This document shows positions 17,554 through 25,965 of a stretch of DNA of 53,068 nucleotides, in pieces. A program made the position numbers and the translations under genes. The DNA lies in the NCBI GenBank assembly GCA_012842605.1, contig DUSN01000048.1, forward strand, positions 1-53,068. The letters are read 5' to 3'. Source of the stretch: Clostridiales bacterium. Lineage in GTDB: Bacteria; Bacillota; Clostridia; Caldicoprobacterales; DTU083. Numbering within the stretch: position 1 is the stretch's first letter; each line of letters begins with the position of its first letter. Under the pieces are notes generated by a model. The model saw only the letters and a program-made list of their open reading frames with translations, was not told the origin of the DNA and searched no databases.

Positions 17554-18714
17554 ATGAGGAAATACCGACGCTGCTGCATTATTTGGATTTTAGCCATTTT
17601 GCTGTACGTGTCAAATGTATCCATAGTTTTTGCGGCTCCGCCATTTGACATACAGGCAAAATCTGCAATATTGATGGATTATGAAACCGGTACCATCCTT
17701 TATGAGAAAAATCCCCATGAAAAGCTTCCTATTGCCAGCCTTACTAAAATTATGACCATATTGCTTGCTTTGGAAGCAATAGATGAGGGAAAACTGAAAC
17801 TGGATGATACTGTTACAATCAGCGAATATGCTGCATCCATGGGCGGCTCGCAAGTATTTCTGCATGAAGGCGAGACGCTGACTGTAGATGCCTTGATGAA
17901 AGCAATAGTAGTGGCTTCCGGTAATGATGCAAGTGTGGCAATAGCAGAGAAAATAGCCGGGACTCATGAGGTTTTTGTATCTAAAATGAACGAGAGGGCA
18001 AAAGAGCTGGGCATGACCAACACAAACTTTGTCAATGCTACTGGTCTGCCGGCAGAAAACCATTATTCAACAGCATATGATGTTGCCCTTATGTCCCGTG
18101 AACTGTTGAAACATCCATTATTTTTCAGGTGGAGTACCATTTGGGTAGATACTCTTGAGGAGAGCCGTAATAAAACTGAATTAGCCAATACCAACCGATT
18201 GGTAAGGTTTTACGAAGGTGCTGACGGCATTAAAACCGGTTCAACCCAGGAAGCCGGGTATTGCCTGTCTGCCACAGCCAAACGCGGGAATATGCGGCTG
18301 TTGTCTGTAGTCCTGAATGCACCAACTACTAAGGTAAGATTCTCCGAATCTACAAAGCTGATGGATTATGGGTTTGCCAACTATGATGTTGTGCAAGTAT
18401 TGAAGAAAGACCAGGTTGTCGCAAGTGATGTCTTTATTTCAGGAGGAAAAGAAGAGCTTATTAACGGAGTTGTTCCTCAGGATGTAAGCTTCCTTATTAA
18501 AGCCGGAGATCCTAAAGAATATGAAAAGGAAGCAATGCTTGAAGAAAAGATAAAAGCACCGTTAAGCAAAGGTGATAAAATAGGTACATTGACAATAAAG
18601 CAGGGAGACAAAGTAATACAGACACTGGATATAGTTTCAGACCGGGATGTAAAGAAAGCCAATTTATTTGATTATTTCAAAAAGATCTTTGACAGCTGGG
18701 TCAGAAAAAGATAA
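17554..18714 (+). CDS. dacF: D-alanyl-D-alanine carboxypeptidase DacF-like
   Basis: Penicillin-binding protein of the S11 family (386 aa) that trims D-Ala from peptidoglycan stem peptides outside the membrane. Signal peptide 1-28 (ending VFAAPP); active-site Ser62-x-x-Lys65 in ASLTKIM; SGN in VVASGNDAS; KTG in GIKTGSTQEAG. A beta-rich PBP5-like C-terminal domain (about 285-370) precedes a basic, amphipathic tail (FDSWVRKR) suited to membrane attachment. In Bacillus, dacF precedes and is read into the spoIIA operon; here it ends with a strong terminator and spoIIA is absent. Confidence 0.9.
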   Translation: MRKYRRCCIIWILAILLYVSNVSIVFAAPPFDIQAKSAILMDYETGTILYEKNPHEKLPIASLTKIMTILLALEAIDEGKLKLDDTVTISEYAASMGGSQVFLHEGETLTVDALMKAIVVASGNDASVAIAEKIAGTHEVFVSKMNERAKELGMTNTNFVNATGLPAENHYSTAYDVALMSRELLKHPLFFRWSTIWVDTLEESRNKTELANTNRLVRFYEGADGIKTGSTQEAGYCLSATAKRGNMRLLSVVLNAPTTKVRFSESTKLMDYGFANYDVVQVLKKDQVVASDVFISGGKEELINGVVPQDVSFLIKAGDPKEYEKEAMLEEKIKAPLSKGDKIGTLTIKQGDKVIQTLDIVSDRDVKKANLFDYFKKIFDSWVRKR

Positions 18715-18741
18715 TAAAATCAGCTAATTCCATATCATGTC

Positions 18742-18769
18742 AAAAAAGTGTGCTATTGCACACTTTTTT
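18742..18769. terminator. Bidirectional terminator after dacF
   Basis: Perfect 12-bp inverted repeat: AAAAAAGTGTGC (18742-18753), TATT loop, GCACACTTTTTT (18758-18769). The A-run and T-run make it work on both strands in principle; on the plus strand it ends dacF. Confidence 0.9.
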
Positions 18770-18770
18770 A

Positions 18771-18779
18771 TGTTATAAT
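18771..18779 (+). promoter_or_regulatory. Extended -10 promoter for the M50-scpAB unit
   Basis: TGTTATAAT: a perfect TATAAT (18774-18779) with the TGn extension, immediately downstream of the dacF terminator and 33 bases before the M50 protease ATG. No good -35 is seen at 17 bases, which is common for extended -10 promoters. Confidence 0.6.
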
Positions 18780-18812
18780 GACTTCAAGTGTATTTATCTG
18801 GAGGAAAAAAAT

Positions 18813-19454
18813 ATGTACCGACCGCCGATTGAGATTTTGCTAAGCCTGCCGGCTGTATTCTTAGCTTTGTCCTTTCATGAATTTGCACACGCATGGACTG
18901 CTGTAAAATTAGGCGATGACACTCCCAGGAACCACGGAAGGCTTACATTGGACCCACTGAATCATGTTGACTGGTTAGGGTTAATATTATTCATTCTGAT
19001 TGGATATGGCTGGGCCAGGCCCGTGCAGGTCAACCCCTCCAACTTCCGCAACAAAAAGCTGGGAGATATTCTGGTATCTTTAGCCGGTCCCATCAGCAAT
19101 TTCCTGCTGGCTGTAGCTGCTGCAGTAATATATACTCTGCTCAAAGCCTTGGGTCCTGCCACATCTGCCATGGAAACCATTATAGATGTATCAGAGCGGG
19201 TTATTTTCCTTAATATTGTTTTTGGATTGCTGAACTTGATTCCTATAGCGCCTTTAGATGGATATCGGGTAATTAAAAATCTATTATTCCGTTCCAATAT
19301 ACGTTTCTTTATGCTGTATGAACGTTACAGCAATTATATCCTGGCTGCATTTTTACTGCTGGGTGCAGCGGATCTGATAATCGAACGCCCGGCTTATATA
19401 ATTTTTCTTTATATTACTGACACATGCATGGACTTATTAGCTATACTCTTATAA
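18813..19454 (+). CDS. Site-2 protease family (M50) membrane metalloprotease
   Basis: Polytopic membrane zinc protease (213 aa, about five helices). Zinc ligands are visible: His22 and His26 in FHEFAHAW (HExxH) and the third ligand motif NLIPIAPLDGYRV. It belongs to the short YwhC/FtsH-independent M50 branch without a PDZ domain. ATG 18813 is fixed by GGAGG at 18800-18804; upstream in-frame sequence runs through the dacF terminator. First gene of a tight unit with scpA (16 bases apart) and scpB. It is not SpoIVFB by position, and its substrate is unknown. Confidence 0.88.
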   Translation: MYRPPIEILLSLPAVFLALSFHEFAHAWTAVKLGDDTPRNHGRLTLDPLNHVDWLGLILFILIGYGWARPVQVNPSNFRNKKLGDILVSLAGPISNFLLAVAAAVIYTLLKALGPATSAMETIIDVSERVIFLNIVFGLLNLIPIAPLDGYRVIKNLLFRSNIRFFMLYERYSNYILAAFLLLGAADLIIERPAYIIFLYITDTCMDLLAILL

Positions 19455-19470
19455 CTGCCAGGTGATAAAT

Positions 19471-20214
19471 ATGCCATATCTTGTTAAACTTCAGCAATTT
19501 GAAGGGCCATTGGATCTTTTGCTGCATCTTATTTCAAAATCCAAGGTCAGAATCGAGGATATTTCTATAACTGAAATAACAGAGCAGTATTTAGAAACAC
19601 TGCACATGATGGAACAATTTGACATAGAGATAGCCAGTGAATTTCTTGTAATGGCAGCAACTCTTTTGCATATTAAATCCTGTATACTCGTTCCCAAAGC
19701 TAAACCGGAAATGGAAGAACTTGAAGAACCGGATCCTAAGCAGGAGTTGATAACGCGGCTGCTTGAATACAAAAAGTACAAGGAAGCAGGAAACAAGCTT
19801 AAAGAAAGGGAGGCTTATTATTCAGGCATTTTTTATAAACTGCCTGAAGAGCTTTTTACAAACGAAAAAAGCGAGGTTCTTCCTCCCGATGTTAATATTG
19901 ATTTGCTCCATGAGGCCCTTTGCAGGTTATTGCAATCAAGGCAGAAATTAGGCAGCACAGAAAGCGGTCCGGCTTTTCACGAAATAAAGCGTGATACAAT
20001 AACAATAAATGATAGAATAGATCATTTGAAGAATTATTTCTCTATGTATTCTAAATCAACTTTTTTCAGCATATTTGAGGATGACAGCAGCCGTGAAGAA
20101 ATAATTATGACTTTTTTAGCTCTGTTAGAGCTGCTGAAGGTAAATTACCTTGAAGTTCAACAGGATTACCCTTTTGGAGATATTATAATAAAGAGGAGAA
20201 ATTTAAATGGATGA
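19471..20214 (+). CDS. scpA: Segregation and condensation protein A
   Basis: Kleisin subunit bridging the Smc dimer in chromosome condensation (247 aa). The conserved start LVKLQQFEGPLDLLLHLI and the ISITEITEQYLE segment are typical; acidic linker EMEELEEPDPK lies about residue 85; the winged-helix C-terminus binds the Smc head. ATG 19471 follows AGGTGAT (19460-19466); an in-frame GTG at 19462 lies within that ribosome site. The end overlaps scpB by 8 bases, indicating translational coupling. smc itself is outside the window. Confidence 0.95.
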   Translation: MPYLVKLQQFEGPLDLLLHLISKSKVRIEDISITEITEQYLETLHMMEQFDIEIASEFLVMAATLLHIKSCILVPKAKPEMEELEEPDPKQELITRLLEYKKYKEAGNKLKEREAYYSGIFYKLPEELFTNEKSEVLPPDVNIDLLHEALCRLLQSRQKLGSTESGPAFHEIKRDTITINDRIDHLKNYFSMYSKSTFFSIFEDDSSREEIIMTFLALLELLKVNYLEVQQDYPFGDIIIKRRNLNG

Positions 20215-20719
20215 AAGAGAAATGATGGCAGTAGTTGAATCCATCCTTTTTGTGTCCGGTGATCCTGTAGATGCCAAAGAAATCGGCCGAATTCTGGATT
20301 TGGACGTGCGGATGGTTCGTAAATTAATGAAAAAAATGAGTGATTGTTATCATTTTGAGCGCCGCGGCCTGCAGATTATTTCAGTTAATGATACATATCA
20401 GCTGGGTACCAGGCCGGAATACAGCAATTATATACAAAAATTTATAGGGCAGGAGCGTTCACAAGGGCTGTCTCAGGCCAGCCTGGAGACTCTGGCGGTT
20501 ATTGCCTACCGTCAGCCGGTCACTAAGGCAGATATTGAATCAATAAGAGGAGTAAAGTGTGACTATATATTGAACACATTGCTGAACCGGGGCTTAATAC
20601 AAGAAGTAGCTAGGATGGATACTCCCGGGCGGCCTATCCTATATGGGACGACTGATTTATTTCTGAGAAGTTTCGGGCTTTCAAGTATAAATGAGCTTCC
20701 GCCGCTGGAAACAGAGTGA
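20207..20719 (+). CDS. scpB: Segregation and condensation protein B
   Basis: Partner of ScpA (170 aa) with two winged-helix domains that dimerise and bind the kleisin. Seen: VVESILFVSGDPVDAKEIG at the start, LSQASLETLAVIAYRQPVT in the centre and TPGRPILYGTTDLFLRSFGL at the end, all family signatures. ATG start inside the scpA end with AGAGGAG as ribosome site. Its stop overlaps the next frame (GTGA), suggesting the DUF2953 gene is coupled. Confidence 0.96.
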   Translation: MDEREMMAVVESILFVSGDPVDAKEIGRILDLDVRMVRKLMKKMSDCYHFERRGLQIISVNDTYQLGTRPEYSNYIQKFIGQERSQGLSQASLETLAVIAYRQPVTKADIESIRGVKCDYILNTLLNRGLIQEVARMDTPGRPILYGTTDLFLRSFGLSSINELPPLETE

Positions 20720-21384
20720 TACATGGCACCCCTCGTATTTTTTTCTGTAAATGTGAAAAAATAGAAAAAAGTATGTGGGGTGTTGTTTCTTTGTATACAG
20801 AACTGCTTATACTGTTGCTTTTCATGTTTTTTTTGCTGATAATGCTATCCAGAGTACAAATTGAAATAAAAGTTATTATTAAAAACGGCCGGAATTTTTC
20901 CTTTGTTATTTTTCGTCTTCTCCGCCTGCTTAGAATCCGCATGAATCTGTCGGTCAGAAAGGATGAAAAAGGTCTGGTATCCCTTACCTTCAGGAAGACA
21001 GACTCAGATATTCAAAAAAAAGCATCAGTGGAGCAGGCATTTGAATTTATGAAGAAACTTGTTAATTTTGCAGGGAAGTATAAAGAACACATTAACTATT
21101 TAAAGAATAAGGTAAGGGTTAACAGCTTGTCTGTTAGGTCCAGGATAGGAACCGGAGATGCCGCTTCCACAGCACTGGCCATAGGAGGCTTTTTCGCGTT
21201 TTTTTCTATTATAAGCCGTCATTTGAATGAATACTACTATCTGCAAAAACGAAAACTTGACGTGCTTCCGCATTTTCAAGGTCCGTTGTTTGATCTTGAT
21301 TTAGACTGCATAATCAATTTTAAAATAGGTCATATTATTATTACAGGTTTGAAAATGCTTATGAAAAAGGTAAAGGCGGTGTAA
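20716..21384 (+). CDS. DUF2953 family membrane-anchored protein
   Basis: Conserved clostridial protein of unknown function (up to 222 aa). One membrane helix near the N-terminus (LLILLLFMFFLLIMLSR), then basic and mixed alpha/beta sequence with VRVNSLSVRSRIGTGDAA and a DLDLDCIINFKIGHIIIT end, the pattern of DUF2953 (YtfI-like) proteins that are found next to gerW/ytfJ. The start is uncertain: GTG 20716 overlaps the scpB stop, while ATG 20773 puts the helix directly at the N-terminus. Neither has a good ribosome site. It probably works with the adjacent GerW-like protein; that is inference from conserved adjacency. Confidence 0.78.
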   Translation: MIHGTPRIFFCKCEKIEKSMWGVVSLYTELLILLLFMFFLLIMLSRVQIEIKVIIKNGRNFSFVIFRLLRLLRIRMNLSVRKDEKGLVSLTFRKTDSDIQKKASVEQAFEFMKKLVNFAGKYKEHINYLKNKVRVNSLSVRSRIGTGDAASTALAIGGFFAFFSIISRHLNEYYYLQKRKLDVLPHFQGPLFDLDLDCIINFKIGHIIITGLKMLMKKVKAV

Positions 21385-21390
21385 TAATAT

Positions 21391-21867
21391 ATGGCTGAGC
21401 ATCCTATTGAGAATATCATGAAAACTACCATGGAAAACCTAAAGGAAATGATTGATGTAAATACAATAGTCGGGGATGCAGTGGAAACAGCAGATGGAAC
21501 AGTAATAGTGCCCATCTCAAAAGTTTCATTCGGATTTGTAGCCGGAGGCGGTGAATACAAGGAGGACCTATCACCTAAAAAGGCCAATGGAAATGGAAAT
21601 GGCAACGGCGGGTCTGCAGAAACTGCAGAAAATGATCTGCCATTTGCAGGAGGCAGCGGTGCAGGAGTTTCGGTCAACCCGATTGCTTTCCTGGTAGTCG
21701 GTGAAGACAAGATAAAATTACTGCCGGTACAGTACAATTCAACTGTAGACAGGATAGTTGAACTGGTACCTACCGTGGTAACGGAGCTTCAAAATATGAT
21801 AGGAAAGGGCCAGAATAAAACCAAAGAAAAAAAATCAGAATCCATAATAACCAATGTAACGCAGTAA
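21391..21867 (+). CDS. gerW: GerW (YtfJ) family sporulation protein
   Basis: GerW/YtfJ-type spore protein (158 aa), needed in Bacillus for efficient germination with some germinants. Family core seen: HPIENIMKTTMENLKEM, GTVIVPISKVSFGFVAGGGEY, and VNPIAFLVVGEDKIKLLPV. A low-complexity Asn-Gly repeat (about residues 66-72) and an acidic stretch form the variable middle. Follows the DUF2953 gene by 6 bases and ends with a terminator, closing the M50-scpAB-DUF2953-gerW unit. Confidence 0.92.
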   Translation: MAEHPIENIMKTTMENLKEMIDVNTIVGDAVETADGTVIVPISKVSFGFVAGGGEYKEDLSPKKANGNGNGNGGSAETAENDLPFAGGSGAGVSVNPIAFLVVGEDKIKLLPVQYNSTVDRIVELVPTVVTELQNMIGKGQNKTKEKKSESIITNVTQ

Positions 21868-21891
21868 GCAAAATGCAAATATACTTAAATT

Positions 21892-21918
21892 AAGCGGCTG
21901 ACAAGCCGCTTTGTTATT
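21892..21918 (+). terminator. Intrinsic terminator after gerW
   Basis: AAGCGGCT (21892-21899), loop GACA, AGCCGCTT (21904-21911), then TGTTATT. Perfect 8-bp stem. Confidence 0.82.
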
Positions 21919-21961
21919 GCTGATATTTCCAATTCATAATACACTAGGAAAAGGAGTAAAT

Positions 21962-23086
21962 ATGTTGAAAAATGTAAAAATCATACTGGTGACTCTTCTG
22001 TTAATCGTGTATACTAACATTAGTGTCTTTGCAGATACAAATGCTCCGCAGTCCAGCGGAAAAGCAGCTGTCCTGATGGATGGCGCAAGCGGGCGCATAC
22101 TTTATGAGAAAAATGCCTATGAAAGGCTGCCAATGGCCAGTACTACAAAAATAATGACAGCCATTGTTGCTCTGGAATACGGCAGGCTGGATGATAAAGT
22201 AACTATTCCGCCGGAAGCTTCAGGTATTGAAGGTTCTTCAATCTGGCTTTCGGCAGGTGAAACTCATACACTGGAGGACTTGCTTTACGCACTGATGCTG
22301 CGGTCAGGAAATGATGCAGCAACCGCCATTGCTTTGCATATAGGCGGCAGTATTGAGGGTTTTGCCGGCATGATGAATAAAACGGCTAAAAAGATAGGTG
22401 CTCATAATACTCATTTTGTCAACCCCCATGGCCTGCATCATGATGATCATTACACTACAGCTTATGATTTGGCTTTAATTACAGCATATGGCTTAAAAAA
22501 TCCGGTTTTTGAGAAAATTGTTTCCACCAGGTACCATACTATGCCTTGGGAAGGACATAAATGGGATCGAGCCATGATGAACAAAAACAAGCTTCTTTGG
22601 TCCTTTGAGGGGGCCAATGGAGTGAAGACCGGATATACAAAAAAGGCCGGACGCTGCTTTGTAGGGTCGGCTAAAAGAGATAATCTGCAGCTGATAGCTG
22701 TAGTGCTGAATTGCGGACCTATGTTTGAAGAAAGTGCTGCTTTATTGGATTATGGTTTTAAAAATTACAAAAACATAGATCTGGTTGAAAAAGGCAGAGA
22801 AATTAAAAAGGTACCCGTTAGAAAAGGCAAACAGGATAGTGTTGCATTGATTGCAGGCGATAGTTATTCCATGGCCTTAAAAGAAACTGAATTTGAGAAG
22901 GTCCGGACAGAAGAAGACGTTCCCAATGAATTGCAGGCACCTGTGACAGAGGGAGAAAAAGTAGGATCGATAAAAATATATTTCAATGACAATTATTTGT
23001 ACGAGGTACCAGTGGTTATAGGCCAGACTGTGGAGAAAAGAACATTTTGGGACTTTGTTCGCAGGATGGTTAATATTTGGAGGTAA
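21962..23086 (+). CDS. dacB: D-alanyl-D-alanine carboxypeptidase, DacB-like
   Basis: Second S11-family carboxypeptidase of the window (374 aa), in the position of Bacillus dacB, which controls cross-linking of spore cortex. Signal peptide 1-24 (ending SVFADT); active site Ser60-x-x-Lys63 in MASTTKIM; SGN in LRSGNDAAT; KTG in GVKTGYTKKAG. A shorter C-terminal beta domain and a tail ending VNIWR follow. ATG 21962 follows AAGGAG (21953-21958); the longer in-frame start at 21911 lies in the gerW terminator. Unlike Bacillus, the following genes are not spmA-spmB. Confidence 0.9.
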   Translation: MLKNVKIILVTLLLIVYTNISVFADTNAPQSSGKAAVLMDGASGRILYEKNAYERLPMASTTKIMTAIVALEYGRLDDKVTIPPEASGIEGSSIWLSAGETHTLEDLLYALMLRSGNDAATAIALHIGGSIEGFAGMMNKTAKKIGAHNTHFVNPHGLHHDDHYTTAYDLALITAYGLKNPVFEKIVSTRYHTMPWEGHKWDRAMMNKNKLLWSFEGANGVKTGYTKKAGRCFVGSAKRDNLQLIAVVLNCGPMFEESAALLDYGFKNYKNIDLVEKGREIKKVPVRKGKQDSVALIAGDSYSMALKETEFEKVRTEEDVPNELQAPVTEGEKVGSIKIYFNDNYLYEVPVVIGQTVEKRTFWDFVRRMVNIWR

Positions 23087-23094
23087 TTCATGTG

Positions 23095-23829
23095 ATGCGG
23101 CTGCAAAAGTATATGGCCCATTGCGGAGTAGGTTCCAGGAGAAAATGTGAGGAATTGATAAGACAAGGCAGGGTTTTTGTAAACGGCAGTCAGGTAACTG
23201 AAATGGGAACCCTTGTAGATCCCAATAATGATGTAGTCACCCTGGATCAAAAACAGATATTAAAGTTAAATAATGATAAAATTTACTTACTTCTTAACAA
23301 GCCTCGAGGTGTAATTACATCGGTTTTTGACCCCTTTGGCCGGAAAACAGTATTGGAGCATATAGGCTGGAAGGGGAGCAGGATTTATCCCGTAGGCAGG
23401 CTGGACTATGATACGGAAGGTTTGCTGATACTAACCAATGACGGTGAGTTCGCCTATGAAATGATGCATCCAAAGCACCGGGTGGAAAAGGAGTATTATT
23501 GCGTAGTAAAGGGTTCTCCGAAACCTGAAAATTTAAGCCGGCTGAGACAGGGAATAGATATAGGGGGTTTTGTTACTTCTCCTGCTGAAGTAACACTATT
23601 AAGCAAGAACAAAGAGAGTTCTGTTTTCCGTGTAGTTATTAAGGAAGGCAAAAACAGGCAGGTTCGCAGGATGTTTGATGCAATTAATCATCCGGTTGTT
23701 TACTTAAGGCGTGAAAGAATAGGAAATCTTCGCCTGGGCAGTCTTAAACCGGGTCAATGGCGCTATTTGTCCGAGAAGGAGGTAAATGATTTGAAACGAA
23801 TATCGGGGGGAAGCATGCAATATGATTAG
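23095..23829 (+). CDS. rluB: Ribosomal large subunit pseudouridine synthase B
   Basis: RsuA/RluB-type pseudouridine synthase (244 aa), expected to modify 23S rRNA. An N-terminal S4 RNA-binding domain (RLQKYMAHCGVGSRRKCEE) is followed by the catalytic segment VGRLDYDTEGLLILTNDG with the catalytic Asp, and the GKNRQVRRMFDAI and LRRERIGNLRL motifs. ATG 23095 is favoured over GTG 23092 and TTG 23077 because the GGAGGTAA ribosome site (23079-23086) lies 8 bases upstream. The site overlaps the dacB stop, so the two are likely coupled. Confidence 0.94.
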   Translation: MRLQKYMAHCGVGSRRKCEELIRQGRVFVNGSQVTEMGTLVDPNNDVVTLDQKQILKLNNDKIYLLLNKPRGVITSVFDPFGRKTVLEHIGWKGSRIYPVGRLDYDTEGLLILTNDGEFAYEMMHPKHRVEKEYYCVVKGSPKPENLSRLRQGIDIGGFVTSPAEVTLLSKNKESSVFRVVIKEGKNRQVRRMFDAINHPVVYLRRERIGNLRLGSLKPGQWRYLSEKEVNDLKRISGGSMQYD

Positions 23830-24256
23830 TTTCAGAAAAATGAAGCTGGGTGACTTGGAAAACATATATAAAGATACTGAAATTCGACCGTTGATCACAG
23901 TTACACCCAAAGGGAAAAAATTTGCCGTAGTAATAGAACTGGATGAGCAAATAATAGGCGGGGCAAGCGGATATGTAGAAAACAATGCTGCTATTGCTCA
24001 AAGTGTAATTGTCAAAGAATCTGATCAAAAGCATCTTTATAAAGACGGCTTAATCAGATCTTTAATTCATTTTTTGGAGCTGGATGGAATTGAACTATTG
24101 TTTATAAATGATATTGATCCCTTATATCAAATAATAGGCTTTCATGAACTGCAGGGCAATGAAGATTTTTTAAGTAATCTTGGAGATGAAGCTAATAATG
24201 ATATTAAAATAAACCATACACTTTGGATTAATTTAAAGGATTTTTTTAAGCATTAA
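23822..24256 (+). CDS. Small protein with weak GNAT acetyltransferase likeness
   Basis: 144-aa protein overlapping rluB by 8 bases and so probably cotranslated. The layout suggests a degenerate GNAT fold: FRKMKLGDLENI at the start, then VVIELDEQIIGGASGYVENNAAIAQSV, where a beta strand pair and bulge would lie, and a helix KDGLIRSLIHFLELDGI. The usual acetyl-CoA loop R/Q-x-x-G-x-A is missing or unrecognisable, so enzymatic activity is doubtful. It could equally be an unrelated small alpha/beta protein. Confidence 0.6.
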   Translation: MISFRKMKLGDLENIYKDTEIRPLITVTPKGKKFAVVIELDEQIIGGASGYVENNAAIAQSVIVKESDQKHLYKDGLIRSLIHFLELDGIELLFINDIDPLYQIIGFHELQGNEDFLSNLGDEANNDIKINHTLWINLKDFFKH

Positions 24257-24351
24257 AATAATTGAAATGTATAGGAGGAATGCAGGAATTATTGTAGAAT
24301 TAATTTAATTTGGGTAAATTTTATGGCATTTGGTTATATATTGATTACATA

Positions 24352-24365
24352 ATGATTCTAATCAT
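24352..24365 (+). promoter_or_regulatory. Inverted repeat before the carboxyltransferase operon
   Basis: ATGATT-CT-AATCAT (24352-24365), a perfect 6-bp palindrome 4 bases before the ribosome site GGAGGT (24369-24374). CATAAT at 24348-24353 could be a -10. It might be an operator or leader hairpin; no factor can be named. Confidence 0.3.
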
Positions 24366-24379
24366 CTGGAGGTAAACGC

Positions 24380-25930
24380 ATGTCTACAGAACAAAAAATA
24401 TTGGAAATGCAGGAAAGGAAATTATCCCTGCAGATGGGCGGTGGTCAGGATAGAATAGACAAGCAGCATAAAAGCGGCAAACTTACTGCTCGGGAAAGAA
24501 TAGCAAAATTAGTTGATCCCGGCAGTTTTGTTGAAATTGATGCTTTTGTTACCCACCGCTGTACAGATTTCGGTATGGACAAGGAAACAGCACCGTCAGA
24601 TGGTGTTATAACCGGCTATGCTACTATTGACGGCAGGCCTGTTTACCTGTACTCTCAGGACTTCACAGTCAGAGGCGGTTCGCTGGGAGAAATGCATGCC
24701 AAGAAAATTACCAAAGTTATGGATATGGCAATGAAAATGGGCTGCCCAATTATATGCATAAATGATTCGGGCGGCGCACGTATACAGGAGGGGATTGACA
24801 GCCTCAGCGGATACGGAGAAATTTTCTATCGCAATACCATGGCCTCAGGAGTAATTCCTCAAATTTCTGTTATTTTAGGTCCCTGTGCCGGCGGTGCAGT
24901 TTATTCACCTGCACTTACTGATTTCATTTTTATGGTCGATAACATCAGCAAGATGTTTATCACAGGTCCCCAGGTAGTACAGGCTGCTACCGGTGAGAAG
25001 GTAACGGAAGAGCAGCTGGGCGGTTCAAAGACCCACAGCCAGATCAGCGGAGTAGCACACTTTAGTTATCCTACTGAAGATGAATGCTTTGCCGGTATCC
25101 GCTCACTTCTTTCATACCTCCCGCAGAATAACTTGGAAGATACTATCATCTACGAAAACAATGATGACTTGAACCGGCTTGCTCCCGAACTCAATTCAAT
25201 AATCCCGGATAATCCAAACAAATCATATGATATTAAAGAGGTAATCCGCTGCATTGTTGACAATGGTGAGTTCCTGGAGATTCAGCCTTTATTTGCCCAG
25301 AACATAGTAATTGGTTTTGCAAGGTTCAATGGCAGGCCTGCAGGTCTGATAGCCAACCAGCCGAAAGTAAAAGCAGGTGCATTGGATATTAATGCATCAG
25401 ATAAGGCGGCCAGATTCATTCGATTCTGCGACAGCTTTAATATACCAATTGTAACCCTAACAGACGTACCTGCATTCCTTCCCGGGGTAGATCAGGAGCA
25501 TAACGGCATAATCAGGCATGGAGCAAAGCTGCTGTATGCCTATTCAGAAGCCACGGTACCGAAGATTAATATTATTTTGCGTAAAGCATATGGCGGTGCA
25601 TATATAGCCATGAGCAGCAAGCATCTGGGAACAGATCTGGTCTACGCATGGCCTACCGCAGAAATAGCAGTAATGGGGCCCGAGGGTGCAGCTAATATAA
25701 TATTCCGCAAGGAAATTGAGACTGCTGATGATCCTGTTGCTAAACGACAAGAAAAAATACAGGAATACAGAGACCGGTTTACAAATCCTTATGCAGCAGC
25801 TGCAAGAGGATACATTGACGACGTAATTGAACCTGAAGCTACAAGACCTCGTATAATCAGTGCTTTGGAAATACTGCAAAGCAAGAGAGAGACAAGACCG
25901 CCCAAAAAGCACGGAAATATACCTGTATAA
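24380..25930 (+). CDS. Methylmalonyl-CoA carboxyltransferase (12S/MmdA-like)
   Basis: Acyl-CoA carboxyltransferase of the MmdA/PccB/12S family (516 aa), moving CO2 between biotin and methylmalonyl-CoA/propionyl-CoA. Two crotonase-like halves are seen: the N-half with RGGSLGEMHAKK, CINDSGGARIQEGID and GPCAGGAVYSPAL; the C-half with DVPAFLPGVDQEHNGIIRHGAK and RKAYGGAYIAMSSK. Length equals transcarboxylase 12S and MmdA subunits. First gene of a four-gene operon with an OadG-like fragment, biotin carrier and 5S-like subunit. Without a biotin carboxylase gene in the window, an ATP-dependent propionyl-CoA carboxylase is less likely than transcarboxylase or decarboxylase. Confidence 0.92.
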   Translation: MSTEQKILEMQERKLSLQMGGGQDRIDKQHKSGKLTARERIAKLVDPGSFVEIDAFVTHRCTDFGMDKETAPSDGVITGYATIDGRPVYLYSQDFTVRGGSLGEMHAKKITKVMDMAMKMGCPIICINDSGGARIQEGIDSLSGYGEIFYRNTMASGVIPQISVILGPCAGGAVYSPALTDFIFMVDNISKMFITGPQVVQAATGEKVTEEQLGGSKTHSQISGVAHFSYPTEDECFAGIRSLLSYLPQNNLEDTIIYENNDDLNRLAPELNSIIPDNPNKSYDIKEVIRCIVDNGEFLEIQPLFAQNIVIGFARFNGRPAGLIANQPKVKAGALDINASDKAARFIRFCDSFNIPIVTLTDVPAFLPGVDQEHNGIIRHGAKLLYAYSEATVPKINIILRKAYGGAYIAMSSKHLGTDLVYAWPTAEIAVMGPEGAANIIFRKEIETADDPVAKRQEKIQEYRDRFTNPYAAAARGYIDDVIEPEATRPRIISALEILQSKRETRPPKKHGNIPV

Positions 25931-25965
25931 CAATATTCATTTCGAAACGAGGTGTATAAATAAAA

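Noticed and set aside
24380..25930. Propionyl-CoA carboxylase beta subunit as the name for the 12S-like gene
   Set aside because: No biotin carboxylase is linked and the operon carries a 5S-like pyruvate carboxyltransferase, so transcarboxylase or decarboxylase fits better.
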